From contig NC_066528.1 of the NCBI RefSeq assembly GCF_024679095.1, forward strand, positions 18,252,832 through 18,316,831: a stretch of DNA of 64,000 nt, written 5' to 3'. This document shows, piece by piece, positions 9,885 through 22,700 of this stretch. Both the position numbers and the translations under genes were made by a program. Source of the stretch: Eriocheir sinensis. Taxonomy: Eukaryota; Arthropoda; Malacostraca; Decapoda; Varunidae. Below the pieces are notes generated by a model that saw only the letters and a program-made list of their open reading frames with translations, made no database searches and was not told the origin of the DNA. Every line of letters starts with the position of its first letter. Position 1 is the first letter of the stretch.

Positions 9885-12800
9885 GGGATATAGGCAGGTT
9901 AAATCAGTCTTATTGTAGAACTAACAAAAGGCGAAGCACAGTATGGAGGAGAGTGTAAGCTGCAGGAAGTGGAAGGTGATTGAAGAAGGCGTGAAAGCGA
10001 TGGTCGTGGGCGGTGTGGGTGAGTGAGCGAAGGGCAGACGTGAGCCGAGAGGAACCAAGGCAGGAAGGGTTAAAACATAAGGAAATGAAAGCTTGGGTGG
10101 AGGAAATGGAGGTCGAGACAGGCCATGTTAAATGAAAGAAGCTTACACACAACCCGAATGAGTGAAAAGGGGAAAGTTTAAGCTGAAAGGAAGGACATGG
10201 AGATACGAAAATGGGGTTAAAAAGCTTGAGTAGAGGAAATGAAGATGGAGACAGGCCGTTTATAATGAAAGAAGCTTAAGCCCACACAACCCGAATGAGT
10301 GAAAAGGGGGAAGTTTAAGCTGAAAGGAAGGATATGGAGATACGAAAATGGGGTTAAAAAGCTTGAGTAGAGGAATTGAAGATGGAGACAGAGCGTTTAT
10401 AATGAAAGAAGCTTACACACAACCCGAATGAGTGAAAAGGGGAAAGTTTAAGCTGAAAGGAAGGACATGGAGATAGGAAAATGGGGTTAAAAAGCTTGAG
10501 TAGAGGAAATGAAGATGGAGACAGGCCGTTTATAATGAAAGAAGCTTAAGCCCACACAACCCGAATGAGTGAAAAGGGGAAAGTTTAAGCTGAAAGGAAG
10601 GACATGGAGATACGAAAATGGGGTTAAAAAGCTTGAGTAGAGGAAATGGAGGTCGAGACAGGCCGTTTATAATGAAAGAAGCTTACACAGAACCCGAATG
10701 AGTGAAAAGGGGAAAGTTTAAGCTGAAAGGAAGGACATGGAGATACGAAAATGGGGTTAAAAAGCTTGAGTAGAGGAAATGAAGATGGAGACAGGCCGTT
10801 TATAATGAAAGAAGCTTAAGCCCACACAACCCGAATGAGTGAAAAGGGGAAAGTTTAAGCTGAAAGGAGGGACATGGAGATACGAAAATGGGGTTAAAAA
10901 GCTTGAGTAGAGGAATTGAAGATGGAGACAGGCCGTTTATAATGAAAGAAGCTTACACAGAACCCGAATGAGTGAAAAGGGGAAAGTTTAAGCTGAAAGG
11001 AAGGACATGGAGATACGAAAATGGGGTTAAAAAGCTTGAGTAGAGGAATTGAAGATGGAGACAGGCCGTTTATAATGAAGAAGCTTACACAACCCGAATG
11101 AGTGAAAAGGGGAAAGTTTAAGCTGAAAGGAAGGACATGGAGATACGAAAATGGGGTTAAAAAGCTTGAGTAGAGGAAATGAAGATGGAGACAGGCCGTT
11201 TACAGTGAAAGAAGCTTAATCCCACACAACCCGAATGAGTGAAAAGGGGAAAGTTTAAGCTGAAAAGAAGGACATGGAGATACGAAAATGGGGTTAAAAA
11301 GCTTGAGTAGAGGAAATGAAGATGGAGACAGGCCGTTTATAATGAAAGAAGCTTAAGCCCACACAACCCGAATGAGTGAAAAGGTGAAAGTTTAAGCTGA
11401 AAGGAAGGACATGGAGATACGAAAATGGGGTTAAAAAGCTTGAGTAGAGGAAATGAAGATGGAGACAGAGCGTTTATAATGAAAGAAGCTTAAGCCCACA
11501 CAACCCGAATTAGTGAAAAAGGTGAAAGTTTAAGCTGAAAGGAAGGACATGGAGATTCGAAAATGGGGTTAAAAAGCTTGAGTAGAGGAAATGAAGATGG
11601 AGACAGGCCGTTTACAGTGAAAGAAGCTTAAGCCCACACAACCCGAATGAGTGAAAAGGGGAAAGTTTAAGCTGAAAGGAAGAACATGGAGATACGAAAA
11701 TGGGGTTAAAAAGCTTGAGTAGAGGAAATGAAGATGGAGACAGGCCGTTTATAATGAAAGAAGCTTAAGCCCCCACAACCCGAATGAGTGAAAAGGGGAA
11801 AGTTTAAGCTGAAAGGAAGAACATGGAGATACGAAAATGGGGTTAAAAAGCTTGAGTAGAGGAAATGAAGATGGAGACAGGCCGTTTACAGTGAAAGAAG
11901 CTTAAGCCCACACAACCCGAATGAGTGAAAAAGGGGAAAGTTTAAGCTGAAAGGAAGAACATGGAGATACGAAAATGGGGTTAAAAAGCTTGAGTAGAGG
12001 AAATGAAGATGGAGACAGGCCGTTTATAATGAAAGAAGCTTAAGCCCACACAACCCGAATGAGTGAAAAGGTGAAAGTTTAAGCTGAAAGGAAGGGACAT
12101 GGAGATACGAAAATGGGGTTATAGACAGAATGAGGAAAAGCAGAAGACGCTGAAGGAGAGGAGGCTAAAGAAATTGATATAGGCTGAGGAAGAAGATGAA
12201 GAAAAGAGGAAAATGAAGGGTTATAGGCAGGATAAGGGAACAAAAATAATCTAGCCTATTCCATATCGAGAGTTAGACAGAAATGAGAGAATAATACGAA
12301 TCCAAAACTCGATAAATTTTAGCTTATTTTCGAATGCTAGTTGATTTATGCATTACTGAAGAATGATTTACGTGAGGAAGGGAGACACGAAAATGGGGTG
12401 ATAGACAGAATGAGGAAATGCAGAAGACATTGAAGGAGAGGAGAGGCTAAAGAAATTGATATAGGCTGAGGAAGAAGATGAAGAAAAGAGGAAATTGATA
12501 GGTAGTAGGCTGTATCATACGTGCCGAATAGAGACTTTTGAATGAATAAATAGCCAGCTTTAGGGTCTCGTCTTTTGCATGTTAGTTTTGAGAGTATAAA
12601 ACACATAGCTTCATATTATTAAACTATTTTCCCAAGGCTACAGAGAGGATTAACCGGGAATTCATGGGTGATTTCCCCGTTCGAGATGCAGACTTCTTGT
12701 TAAATTAACCCTAGGATCACAAAACACATCGGTCCATATTATTAAACTATTTTCCCAAGGCCACAGAGAGGATTAACCGGGTTCTCATGGGTGATTTCCC

Positions 12801-15224
12801 CGTTCGAGATGCAGACTTCGTGTAAAATTAACCCTAGGATCACAAAACCCATAGCTTCATATTATTAAACTATTTTCCCAAGGCTACAGAGAGGATTAAC
12901 CGGGATTTCATGGGTGATTTCCCCGTTCGAGATGCAGACTTCGTGTAAAATTAACCCTAGGATCACAAAACACATCGGTCCATATTATTAAACTATTTTC
13001 CCAAGGCCACAGAGAGGATTAACCGGGTTCTCATGGGTGATTTCCCCGTTCGAGTTGCAGACTTCTTGTAAAATTAACCCTAGGATCACAAAACACATAC
13101 GTCCATATTATTAAACTACTTTCCCAAGGCTACAGAGAGGATTAACCGGGATTTCATGGGTAATTTCCCCGTTCGAGATGCAGACTTCTTGTTAAATTAA
13201 CCTTAGGATCACAAAACACATACGTCCATATTATTAAACTACTTTCCCAAGGCTACAGAGAGGATTAACCGGGATTTCATGGGTGATTTCCCCGTTCGAG
13301 GTGCAGACTTCGTGTTAAATTAACCTTAGGATCACAAAACACATAGGTCCATATTATTAAACTATATTCCCAAGGCTACAGAGAGGATTAACCGGGTTCT
13401 CATGGGTGATTTCCCCGTTCGAGATGCAGACTTCGTGTAAAATTAACCTTAGGATCACAAAACACATCGGTCCATATTATTAAACTATATTCCCAAGGCT
13501 ACAGAGAGGATTAACCGGGTTTTCAAGAGTGTTTCCCCGTTCGAGATGCAGACTTCGTGTAAAATTAACCTTAGGATCACAAAACACATCGGTCCATATT
13601 ATTAAACTATTTTCCCAAGGCCACAGAGAGGATTAACCGGGATTTCATGGGTGATTTCCCCGTTCGAGATGCAGACTTCGTGTAAAATTAACCCTAGGAT
13701 CACAAAACACATAGCTCCATATTATTAAACTATTTTCCCAAGGCTACAGAGAGGATTAACCGGGTTCTCATGGGTGATTTCCCCGTTCGAGTTGCAGACT
13801 TCATGTAAAATTAACCCTAGGATCACAAAACACATAGGTCCATATTATTAAACTATTTTCCCAAGGCTACAGAGAGGATTAACCGGGTTCTCATGGGTGA
13901 TTTCCCCGTTCGAGATGCAGACTTCTTGTTAAATTAACCCTAGGATCACAAAACACATAGGTCCATATTAAACTATTTCCCCAAGGCCACAGAGAGGATT
14001 AACCGGGATTTCATGGGTGATTTCCCCGTTCGAGATGCAGACGTCATGTAAAATTAACCCTAGGATCACAAAACACATAGATCCATATTATTAAACTATT
14101 TTCCCAAGGCCACAGAGAGGATTAACCGGGATTTCAAGGGTGATTTCCCCGTTCGAGATGCAGACTTCGTGTAAAATTAACCCTAGGATCACAAAACCCG
14201 TCCATGAAAATCCCAGCAACTTCTACGAGAGGCTTTGAAAATAGGTGAACTGAGGCGCCCATACGTTGAAAAATACGGGTTGATAAGCTTGTAATATCCC
14301 TAATGCAGGTACCGGCGGGGTCGTTTCCGCTCCGCCTGGCGTGACCGAGCTGAGGAGCGTCACTCGGGGCACAGAGGACGAAGTGTCACTTATTCGCAAT
14401 GGTCTGATCACGCGCTGGACTCGTGATAAGCCTCAGAACTGAATAAAATAAACATAAAAGCCAGCCAGCCAGCCATTAGATACGTGTTTTGAGGGAAAGT
14501 GGATCGAGGAAGAGAGATTAGACAGTGATTAACAGTCTGATCACGCGCTGGACTCGTGAAAACCCTCAGAACTGGATAAAATAAACATAAAAACCAGCCA
14601 GCCAGTCATTAGATACGTGTTTTGAGGGAAAGTGGATCGAGGAAAAGCGATTAGACAGTGGACTATGTGTTATGCATTCACCATGGTCTGATCACGCGCT
14701 GGACTCGTGAAAACCCTCAGAACTGAATAAAATAAACATCAAAACCAGCCAGCCAGCCATTAGATACGTGTTTTGAGGGATAGTAGCTCGAGGAAGAGAG
14801 AATTAACAGATGATAAGGGGGGAAAGGAAGGGTAGAACAGGTCTGATCCCGTGCTAGACTCGTAAAAAACACTTAAATTCGAAAAAAAAAAAACATTAAA
14901 AAGAGAGAGGGAGAGAGAGGGACCAGAAAGCAAAGGTAGAACAAGAGAGTAACATGAAGAGGGGGAAACAGAAAAGGTAGAACAGGTCTGATCACGTGCT
15001 GGACTCGTAAAAACACTAAAAACAAATATATAAGCCAGCCAGCCAGTCCCTATATGTGTGTCGAGGAAGAGAGAGAGAGAGAGACCATAGATAAAACAGA
15101 AGAATAAGAGATAAATAGGCGATAAAAGAGTAGAGAGATTAATGGAAATAAAGAAATGAAGATGAAAAATATACAACTTGAGGAGAGTGAACGTGAAGAG
15201 AGAGGAGAGACAAAGGAAATATAG

Positions 15225-15318
<94 letters not shown>

Positions 15319-15402
15319 ACCGGTCGAACAGGAGAAACAAATGAAAAAATAGTGAAAAATGCAACTCTAGAAACGAAAGATGAAGGAAGAGAGAGATACC
15401 GT

Positions 15403-15475
<73 letters not shown>

Positions 15476-16726
15476 CATAGAAAATCAGACCACACAGACC
15501 CCATGGTCCAGACTTGGTGGTCTGTCCTTAAACCTAAGTGATTTTACATTAATCAGAAGACTCCAAAACGTTGCATTTCTACTCTAGTTGATATTAAGTT
15601 GAAGGAAGTGACGGTCGAGCTTATTTTTGAAGGAGTCAATCGTGTTACACTGGACCACTGACGGTGGAAGCTTATTCCATTCTCGCACTACAACGTTGGT
15701 GAAGAAAAATTTGGTGCAGTCTGAATTTACTTGTCTACATCTGAGTTTTACGCCATTGTTCCTCGTGCGCAAAGTGTCATCGATCATAAACAATGTTGAT
15801 CTGTCTACATTCGTGAAACCATTAAGTATTTTAAAACATTCGATCAGTTTTCCTCGGAGGCGACGTTTCTCAAGAGAGAACATGTTAAGGGTAGAAAGCC
15901 TTTCTTCGTAGGATTTGTTGCGCAAGGAAGGATAATTTTCGTTGCCCGACGCTGAACACCTTCTAATTTAGCAATATCCTTTGCATGGTGAGGAGACCAA
16001 AACTGTACCGCATATTCCTAGTGGGGTCTGACTAAACTGTTGTAGAGCGAGTATTACATCTTTATTCTTAAATAAAAAGTTTCTTTTAATGAAGCCCAAC
16101 ATTCTGTTCGCTTTATTTGCTGCATCGATGCATTGCTGTGAGAATTTGAGGTTTGACGCGATTTTGACCCCCAAGTCCTTGACGCATTGAACGCTTTTGA
16201 GTTTAACGCCGCGCATTTCGTAATCAAACTTTTATTCCTCGTTCCAACTTGAAGGACCTGGCACTTGTCTACGTTAAGCATCTCCATCTATCCGACCAAG
16301 TTGAAATTTTGTGCAAATCCTCTTGGAGGCTTTGCCTGTCTTCGTCAGTGAGAACCGAGTTACCAATCTTTGTGTCGTCTGCAAATTTACTAATGCGGTT
16401 ATTGAGTCCAACATCCACGTCGTTGATGTAAATAATGAAGAGCACTGGGCCAAGAACCGAGCCCTGAGGGACGCCACTAGTGACAGGCGCCCACTCTGAG
16501 TTAAATCCGTCAATCACTACTCTTTGTTGTCTGTTGCTCAACCAATTCGCGATCCATTGGTTTACCTGACCGTCAATACCTATTTGTTTTAATTTGTAAA
16601 GGACTTCGTGACCGTATCGTGCCCTGACATAATATACTCGAGGTCAGGGACAGGATTAGGGTCTGTTTCGCGTGTTTCTACCCTCAAAGGCGCCATGAGT
16701 GACCTTGTTAGCCGTAGACTATCGTA

Positions 16727-16780
<54 letters not shown>

Positions 16781-19700
16781 AAGAAGAGGGAGGAGGAGGA
16801 GGAGGAGGAGATGATGAGGAGGAAAAAGGAAACAGAGAAGAAGAAGGAAACGAAGAAGAAGAAGAAGAAAAAGAAGAAGAAGGAGGAGGAAGAGGAGGAG
16901 AGGGAGAAGAAAAAGAACAAGGAAAAGAAGAATAAAATTATGATCATGATGAAGAGAATTAGGAAGCGGAAACGGAGACAAAGAAGAAGAAGAAGAAAAG
17001 GGAGAAGAAAGAAAAGAAGAAGAGGAAAAAGAAGAGAAAAAATAAGTGGAAAAAGGAGATAAAAAAATAAAAGGAAGAAGAAGAAGAAGAAGAAGAAGAA
17101 GAAAAGTAAAAAAAGAATAAGTAGCATATTTCGTCCCGAGGCATATAGAAAAATTACTTACAAACATAAAATAAACGAAGAAATTAATGGCAGCTTTTAA
17201 ATACTCTTGATTGGTGTGTTTCAAGGCGAGGCAACGGAAGTGAATGCGATAAAATTAAATTCCCGTTACGGCTTCAGCTTCATCATGAACCGGATATCAC
17301 AGGGCGAGTTTTCTACGTCTTCATATTTTTCTGCGTCTTAATTTTCTTATTCTGCTTCTTTTCTTCTTCTTTTTCTTCTGTTTCGTCTTCTGTTTCTTCT
17401 TTTGTTTCGTGTTCTGCTTTTTCCTTATTTCTCTAGTTCTTCTTTTTCTGCTTCTTTTCCTTTTTTTTCTTGTTTCGTCTTTTCTGCTTCTTTTTATGCT
17501 TATTTTCCTTCTGCTTCTTCTTTTTCTTCTTAGTTCTTCTTTTCCTTTTATTTTTTCTTGTTTCGTCTTCTTTTCTGCTCCTTTTTATGCTTCTGTTTCC
17601 TTGTTGTTTACCTGCAACAATAAACTATCAATCAATCAATCCTTCTGTTTCTTCTTCTTTTGTTTCGCGTCAGCAATTAGCGACTTCTTTTGTGTCGTGT
17701 CAGCAATTAGCGACTTCTTTTGTTTCGCGTCAGCAATTAGCGACTTCTTTTGTTTCGCGTCAGCAATTAGCGACTTCTTTTGTTTCGCGTCAGCAATTAG
17801 CGACTTCTTTTGTTTCGCGTCAGCAATTAGCGACTACGATGTGCTAAAGCAGGGTTCGCTGGCTAAAGTTATGCAGAGTACAAGAATTCAGGCAACGGTG
17901 TGATGGTGAGGCCCCGTTAAAACGAAGGAAATGCCCGCCAAATGCTGAGTCTGGGTCTGGGTCTGGGGTCCCTTCCTCTGACAGCTGTTGCATCACCGAG
18001 TGTCCTTTAAACCACGGAGTCCAGAATCCTTGCTTTTAACTCCATTTTTTAACCCAAGGAGATTAGAACCCTTGCCTTTTAATACGGCTTTTTAATCAGG
18101 GAGTCTTTATTCTTGCTTTTAAGTCTATTTTCTCCCCATAATACCTGAAGGGAAGGGAAAAAGAGGTATACAAGTGCTGTTCCTCACCCACCTCAGCGCC
18201 ATTTGACTTTATATACGTGAAGGTACTAAAATTATTTCTATTCTCTTGCTTCTTTATCTACTTCTTCTCTGGTTCTTCTTCTTCTTCTGATTATTTTTCT
18301 GGTTCTTCTTCTTCTTCTGCCTCTTCTTCTTCTGCTTAGTTTTCTTTCCATTCATTTCTTTATCTTTTTCATTTATTTCTTCATTCCTTTTTTTCATTCA
18401 TTTTTCAACCTCAGTTTTTGCCTCCTCTCCATTCCTGTCCCTTCCCCTCACTTTCTGATTCTGCGATGGACTGTGAAATGGGCTCTGAGTGTTGCCCAAT
18501 TTACCAGTTATTATTCTTTCCATTCATTTCTTCATTATCTTTTTCATTTATTTCTTCATTCATTTTCCAACCTCAGTTTTTGCCTCCTCTCCATTCCTGT
18601 CCCTTCCCCTCACTTTCTGTTTCTGCGATGGACTGTGAAATGGGCGCTGAGTGTTGCCCAATTTACCAGTTATTATTCTTTCCATTCATTTCTTCATTAT
18701 CTTTTTCATTTATTTCTTCATTCATTTTCCAACCTCAGTTTTTGCCTCCTCTCCATTCCTATTCCTTCCCCTCACTTTCTGTTTCTGCGATGGACTGTGA
18801 AATGGGCGCTGAGTGTTGCCCAATTTACCAGTTCATAAAGGAAGCTACAGAAAAGACATTAGTTAGTTTATTCCTTCCATTCTCTGAGGTTCATGCGGCC
18901 GTGATTCTCTTGTCAGATAACATTAGATAAGAATTGCCACATTGTCGATAGTAATTTTGCAGCTGATATCACCCAAGTCTAAACATTCGCAAGCTCTTTC
19001 TTATCTGTTAATGGAGTAATTTGTTTGTTTTAGTGCATATCATGTGTAGCACTCCGTCACAACTTTCCGTTACAGTAGAATATTGTTTGTATGCCCAGAG
19101 TGTCGGTGAACATTGATTTTGAAAAGACTGGAAGAGTTAATATTTAATCAATCACACGCCTGCCATTATTTCCTTATTGTTTTGCTCTCAGAAATGGGAT
19201 ATGGAAGCGGTTGACAGCTACTTATTTTTTTGTAGTTGTTTATAAGAATTATTTATACAGATTATATATTCCTCGACCTAAAGCTTATTTCAACTAGCTA
19301 TAGACATATTAAAGATCGATATACATTATTTGTCATCTTAATTTTTGTTTTAGGTTAGTGTGGATGTAATAGATGTTATGTTAATATCAAAATTTCTTGT
19401 GTATTACCACATCCACACATGATGTTGAATCTTGGTATTTCTGGAGACTTGTAAAACATTAACCCGTCCACTGCGATTGGCATAGATTTTGCCTTCACTG
19501 GTAGCCTGGTAACATACACTCCCAGGTCTTTCTCTGCCTCTGTGGTGGATAGTGGAGTGTTTCACATGTGGTATTGGTATGCTGGATATCCCCTCCCAAG
19601 GTGCAGGACTTAACATTTTTCTTCATTAAATTGTAGCAGCCACTTTTTGCTCCACTCTTATAGCTTGGTGATGTCTTCTTGTAGGCAGTCTGCATCCAAA

Positions 19701-22700
19701 GGGTTAAATACCTCTTAATATTTTCAGGCAACAGCAGAGGGCGTGGAGACCCCAACCACCCCAGAGGGAAGGAGGGACGGCCGAGGGTGGCACTGGGAGG
19801 CTAATGGAGGCGTGGCGGGCATTGCCGGAACAGTGAAGGAAAAGGTTCTGGGCTTCTTCACCCCCACCCAAGAAACTTCCCTGCCTGCTATTGTCGAGTC
19901 CTCAGAATCAGGCTTTGAAGAAGGGAGTCTGATAGGTACGCATGTAGTTGCTGTACATTTTTTGACATTAAGGGAGCCAACGCAAGGGTGAAAATCATCG
20001 CCTAGACCAGCGGTTCCCAAAGTGTGGTGCGCGCACCCCTGGGGGTGCATGAGCTGATCACCAGGGGTGCGTAATGAAAAAAAAATAATAATAATAATGT
20101 AATGGCGGATTTTATGTCATTAAAATTTCAAACACATCATTAACTGCCATTGTTTTAGAACTAACATATGCTGTACGCTTCAGTGGAGTTGTCTGTTCTT
20201 TGTTTGAAACTTACCCAGACTCTGAGCACATTCATCCACCCCCAGGTACATTTTCATCCAGTTTTGATAGCCATCGCTCCGAGCCTCATACTTTGCGAGC
20301 ACAAAATTGTAAAAAATGGACAAAATTTCGGGAAATCGACGGGACCTTTGTACTGCTCGCATCTTAGCAGGGGTGCGTGGACTCGGTCACAGCCTGGGGA
20401 GTGGTGCGAGTCCTGAAAACTTTGGGAACCGCTGACCTAATTATTATCAGTTATTTTCTCTAGGTCCTTTTCAACTATTGATTTCAGTGCAAAACATTGA
20501 TGCATACACCTTTTCCCTTACTACCCCCCTCCCCCGTCCCTGTTCATCGCCAAGGAAAATGAACAGAACAATAGGCCACATGTTCACCTATAACTGTTAC
20601 AATCACTCCTACGTTCCTTACCGTTGTACAGCCGTCTCACATCTCGTATAGTTATCTTTCAGGCCTCCTGTCTTTTGCTATGATCACCACACATGTAAAT
20701 TCTTTTGTCCATGCCATTCTGTATTGCTGTAACAGACACTAACATTATGTATCATCCCATCCTAGCTCTCTGTGTGTGGAGATGCCTGGCAATCACTATT
20801 GCGTATATATTTAATCTGCAACAGGTGGCTAACATCACTTGTGTAAATTCTTTTTTATACTAATTGCTTTTGATATTAAAACTACCATCCTGTTATTTCT
20901 ATATATCCTGAAGATGCTTGACAGTTCCAATATTGATGTTCTCTGTTCCCTCTGCAACAGGTAAAGCAGTACCCACATCCTCCCCAGCCTCCGAGGTCTT
21001 TGTCGGGGCAAGAGAATTCTTTGCCGAGAAGGAGAGCCGGGAACGCCTTACTAGTGATTACTGGAGCAGTGGAGACACCCCGTCAAGACTCAGGGTACGG
21101 ACGTGTCACTGTGGTGTGTGTGTGCCAGCTTGTGTTGCAATTGGTACAGCCAGGCCTTGTTATATGTATGGGTCAGGTTCCGTAAAGCGCATGGTTGCCG
21201 CTATGATCTTTTCATCATGTATAGAGCAACAAAGTTAAGGGTCTCATAGGGGTTTTAGGAGGAAAAAGGAATCTGTTATAATATAGTGAGATAGAAGTCT
21301 CAGGTCACCACCATCTGTTCTATCCTCCAGTGCTGGCAGGGAGCTGTGCTAAAGCTTTTTCTACATGAACTTAGTTGAAGTTTAAAAACCTGTTCGCACT
21401 GTGCTGACTCTGGGCCATGACTACTCAGCGACTCAGGGTACACGAGGTCTTGGCTGTGAAATGTTGATGTGAAAAGGTTGCACATGGTCAGAAAGAGGTC
21501 TAGAAATGATTACCTGATGCTGCGTCGGCACAGTGTGAAGGGGACCTAAAAGTCACTGGGTTGTCGTGGCCCAAAGTCAGCAGTGTGAACGGGGCTTTAC
21601 AGTTACTCCATGTTTGCACTAGTGAGTATGATGCTGCACTGTAGGTTACTCCCTTGTCACTAAAATCTCGTACTCTTTTCAAATAGCATTAGCACACAAC
21701 CACAAGTTTCCCACACTTGTAGCCGTAGACTGGAGACTTATGTATTTGTTTGGTTTGTGGAGGAAGAGCCAGCAGTTAGGTTGTTATAAATAGCTGTTCA
21801 ATTGGCTGCAAACAGACATCTGGTGCCTGAGTATTTTCTATTATGTACTTTCAGTGATGACTTTATGCCTCTTGCACATTCAAATCATCATCATCATTTC
21901 GTTTAACGTCCGTTTTCACTCTTTCTGAGCGGTTGGTCGCTGTATGGCTCTCCTTCATTCTACTCTGTCTTCTGCCTGATGCTCATCTAATCCCGTCAGT
22001 GCCAAGTCTTCCTGTATACACCTTCTCCATGTTTTCCTAGGTCTACCAACTGGTCTCCTGCCTTCTACCTCCAGTCTCTCCAAAACTCCCAGCACTGTAA
22101 CCTCCCCTGCTCTCTTTACATGTCTCTCTTGCATATTCAAAGACTACTTTACATTTTTTTTATACTTTACTTTGGGTATTACAACTTTACCTTTGAATAT
22201 ATCCAACCGAATTCTAATTATGATCATGTACTTGATATGCTATTACTGTCACTGAAGGGTGTTTTTTTTATTTTTCAGGAAAGCACCAAGCGCCTCAGCA
22301 TCCAAAAGCCTTTCAACAAATACATCGCGTACTCCTCGGATGAAGAACTTGACGAGTGGCAGTGAGTACCCGTTACTATGTTCTGTGTGCATGTGACTGT
22401 CTGGCAGCTTCTTGTGGTGTACCTAAGGAAAGTTAACCAGGTAGCAGCAGGGATCACGTTTCTTAATGGTCCCTCTAAGCGAGAAAAATGAGAAAAAAAT
22501 CACCCCTCACACAAACCATTTCATAATATATATCAAAGCATTTGTGATCAGATTATGTATCATCTATTTTTGGGGGTTAAAATCATGGCACAAATTTGGC
22601 CCGTCGCTGCTACACGGTAAAGCCACAAATTTGGCCCGTCGCTGCTACACGGTAAAGCCACAAATTTGGCCCGTCGCTGCTACACGGTAAAGCCACAAAT

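Noticed and set aside
16589..17224. 211-codon Leu/Phe-rich frame resembling a membrane protein
   Set aside because: It lies on AAG/GAG triplet-rich low-complexity DNA; hydrophobicity is a by-product of TTC/CTT composition.
17409..17903. Plus-strand frame with ten-residue repeats (ASAISDFFCF)
   Set aside because: The 30-bp tandem repeat keeps frame by length alone; no splice sites or family resemblance.
18418..18930. 170-codon frame with 54-residue repeats
   Set aside because: The 162-bp tandem repeat is a multiple of three, so openness is expected without selection. No conserved domain visible.
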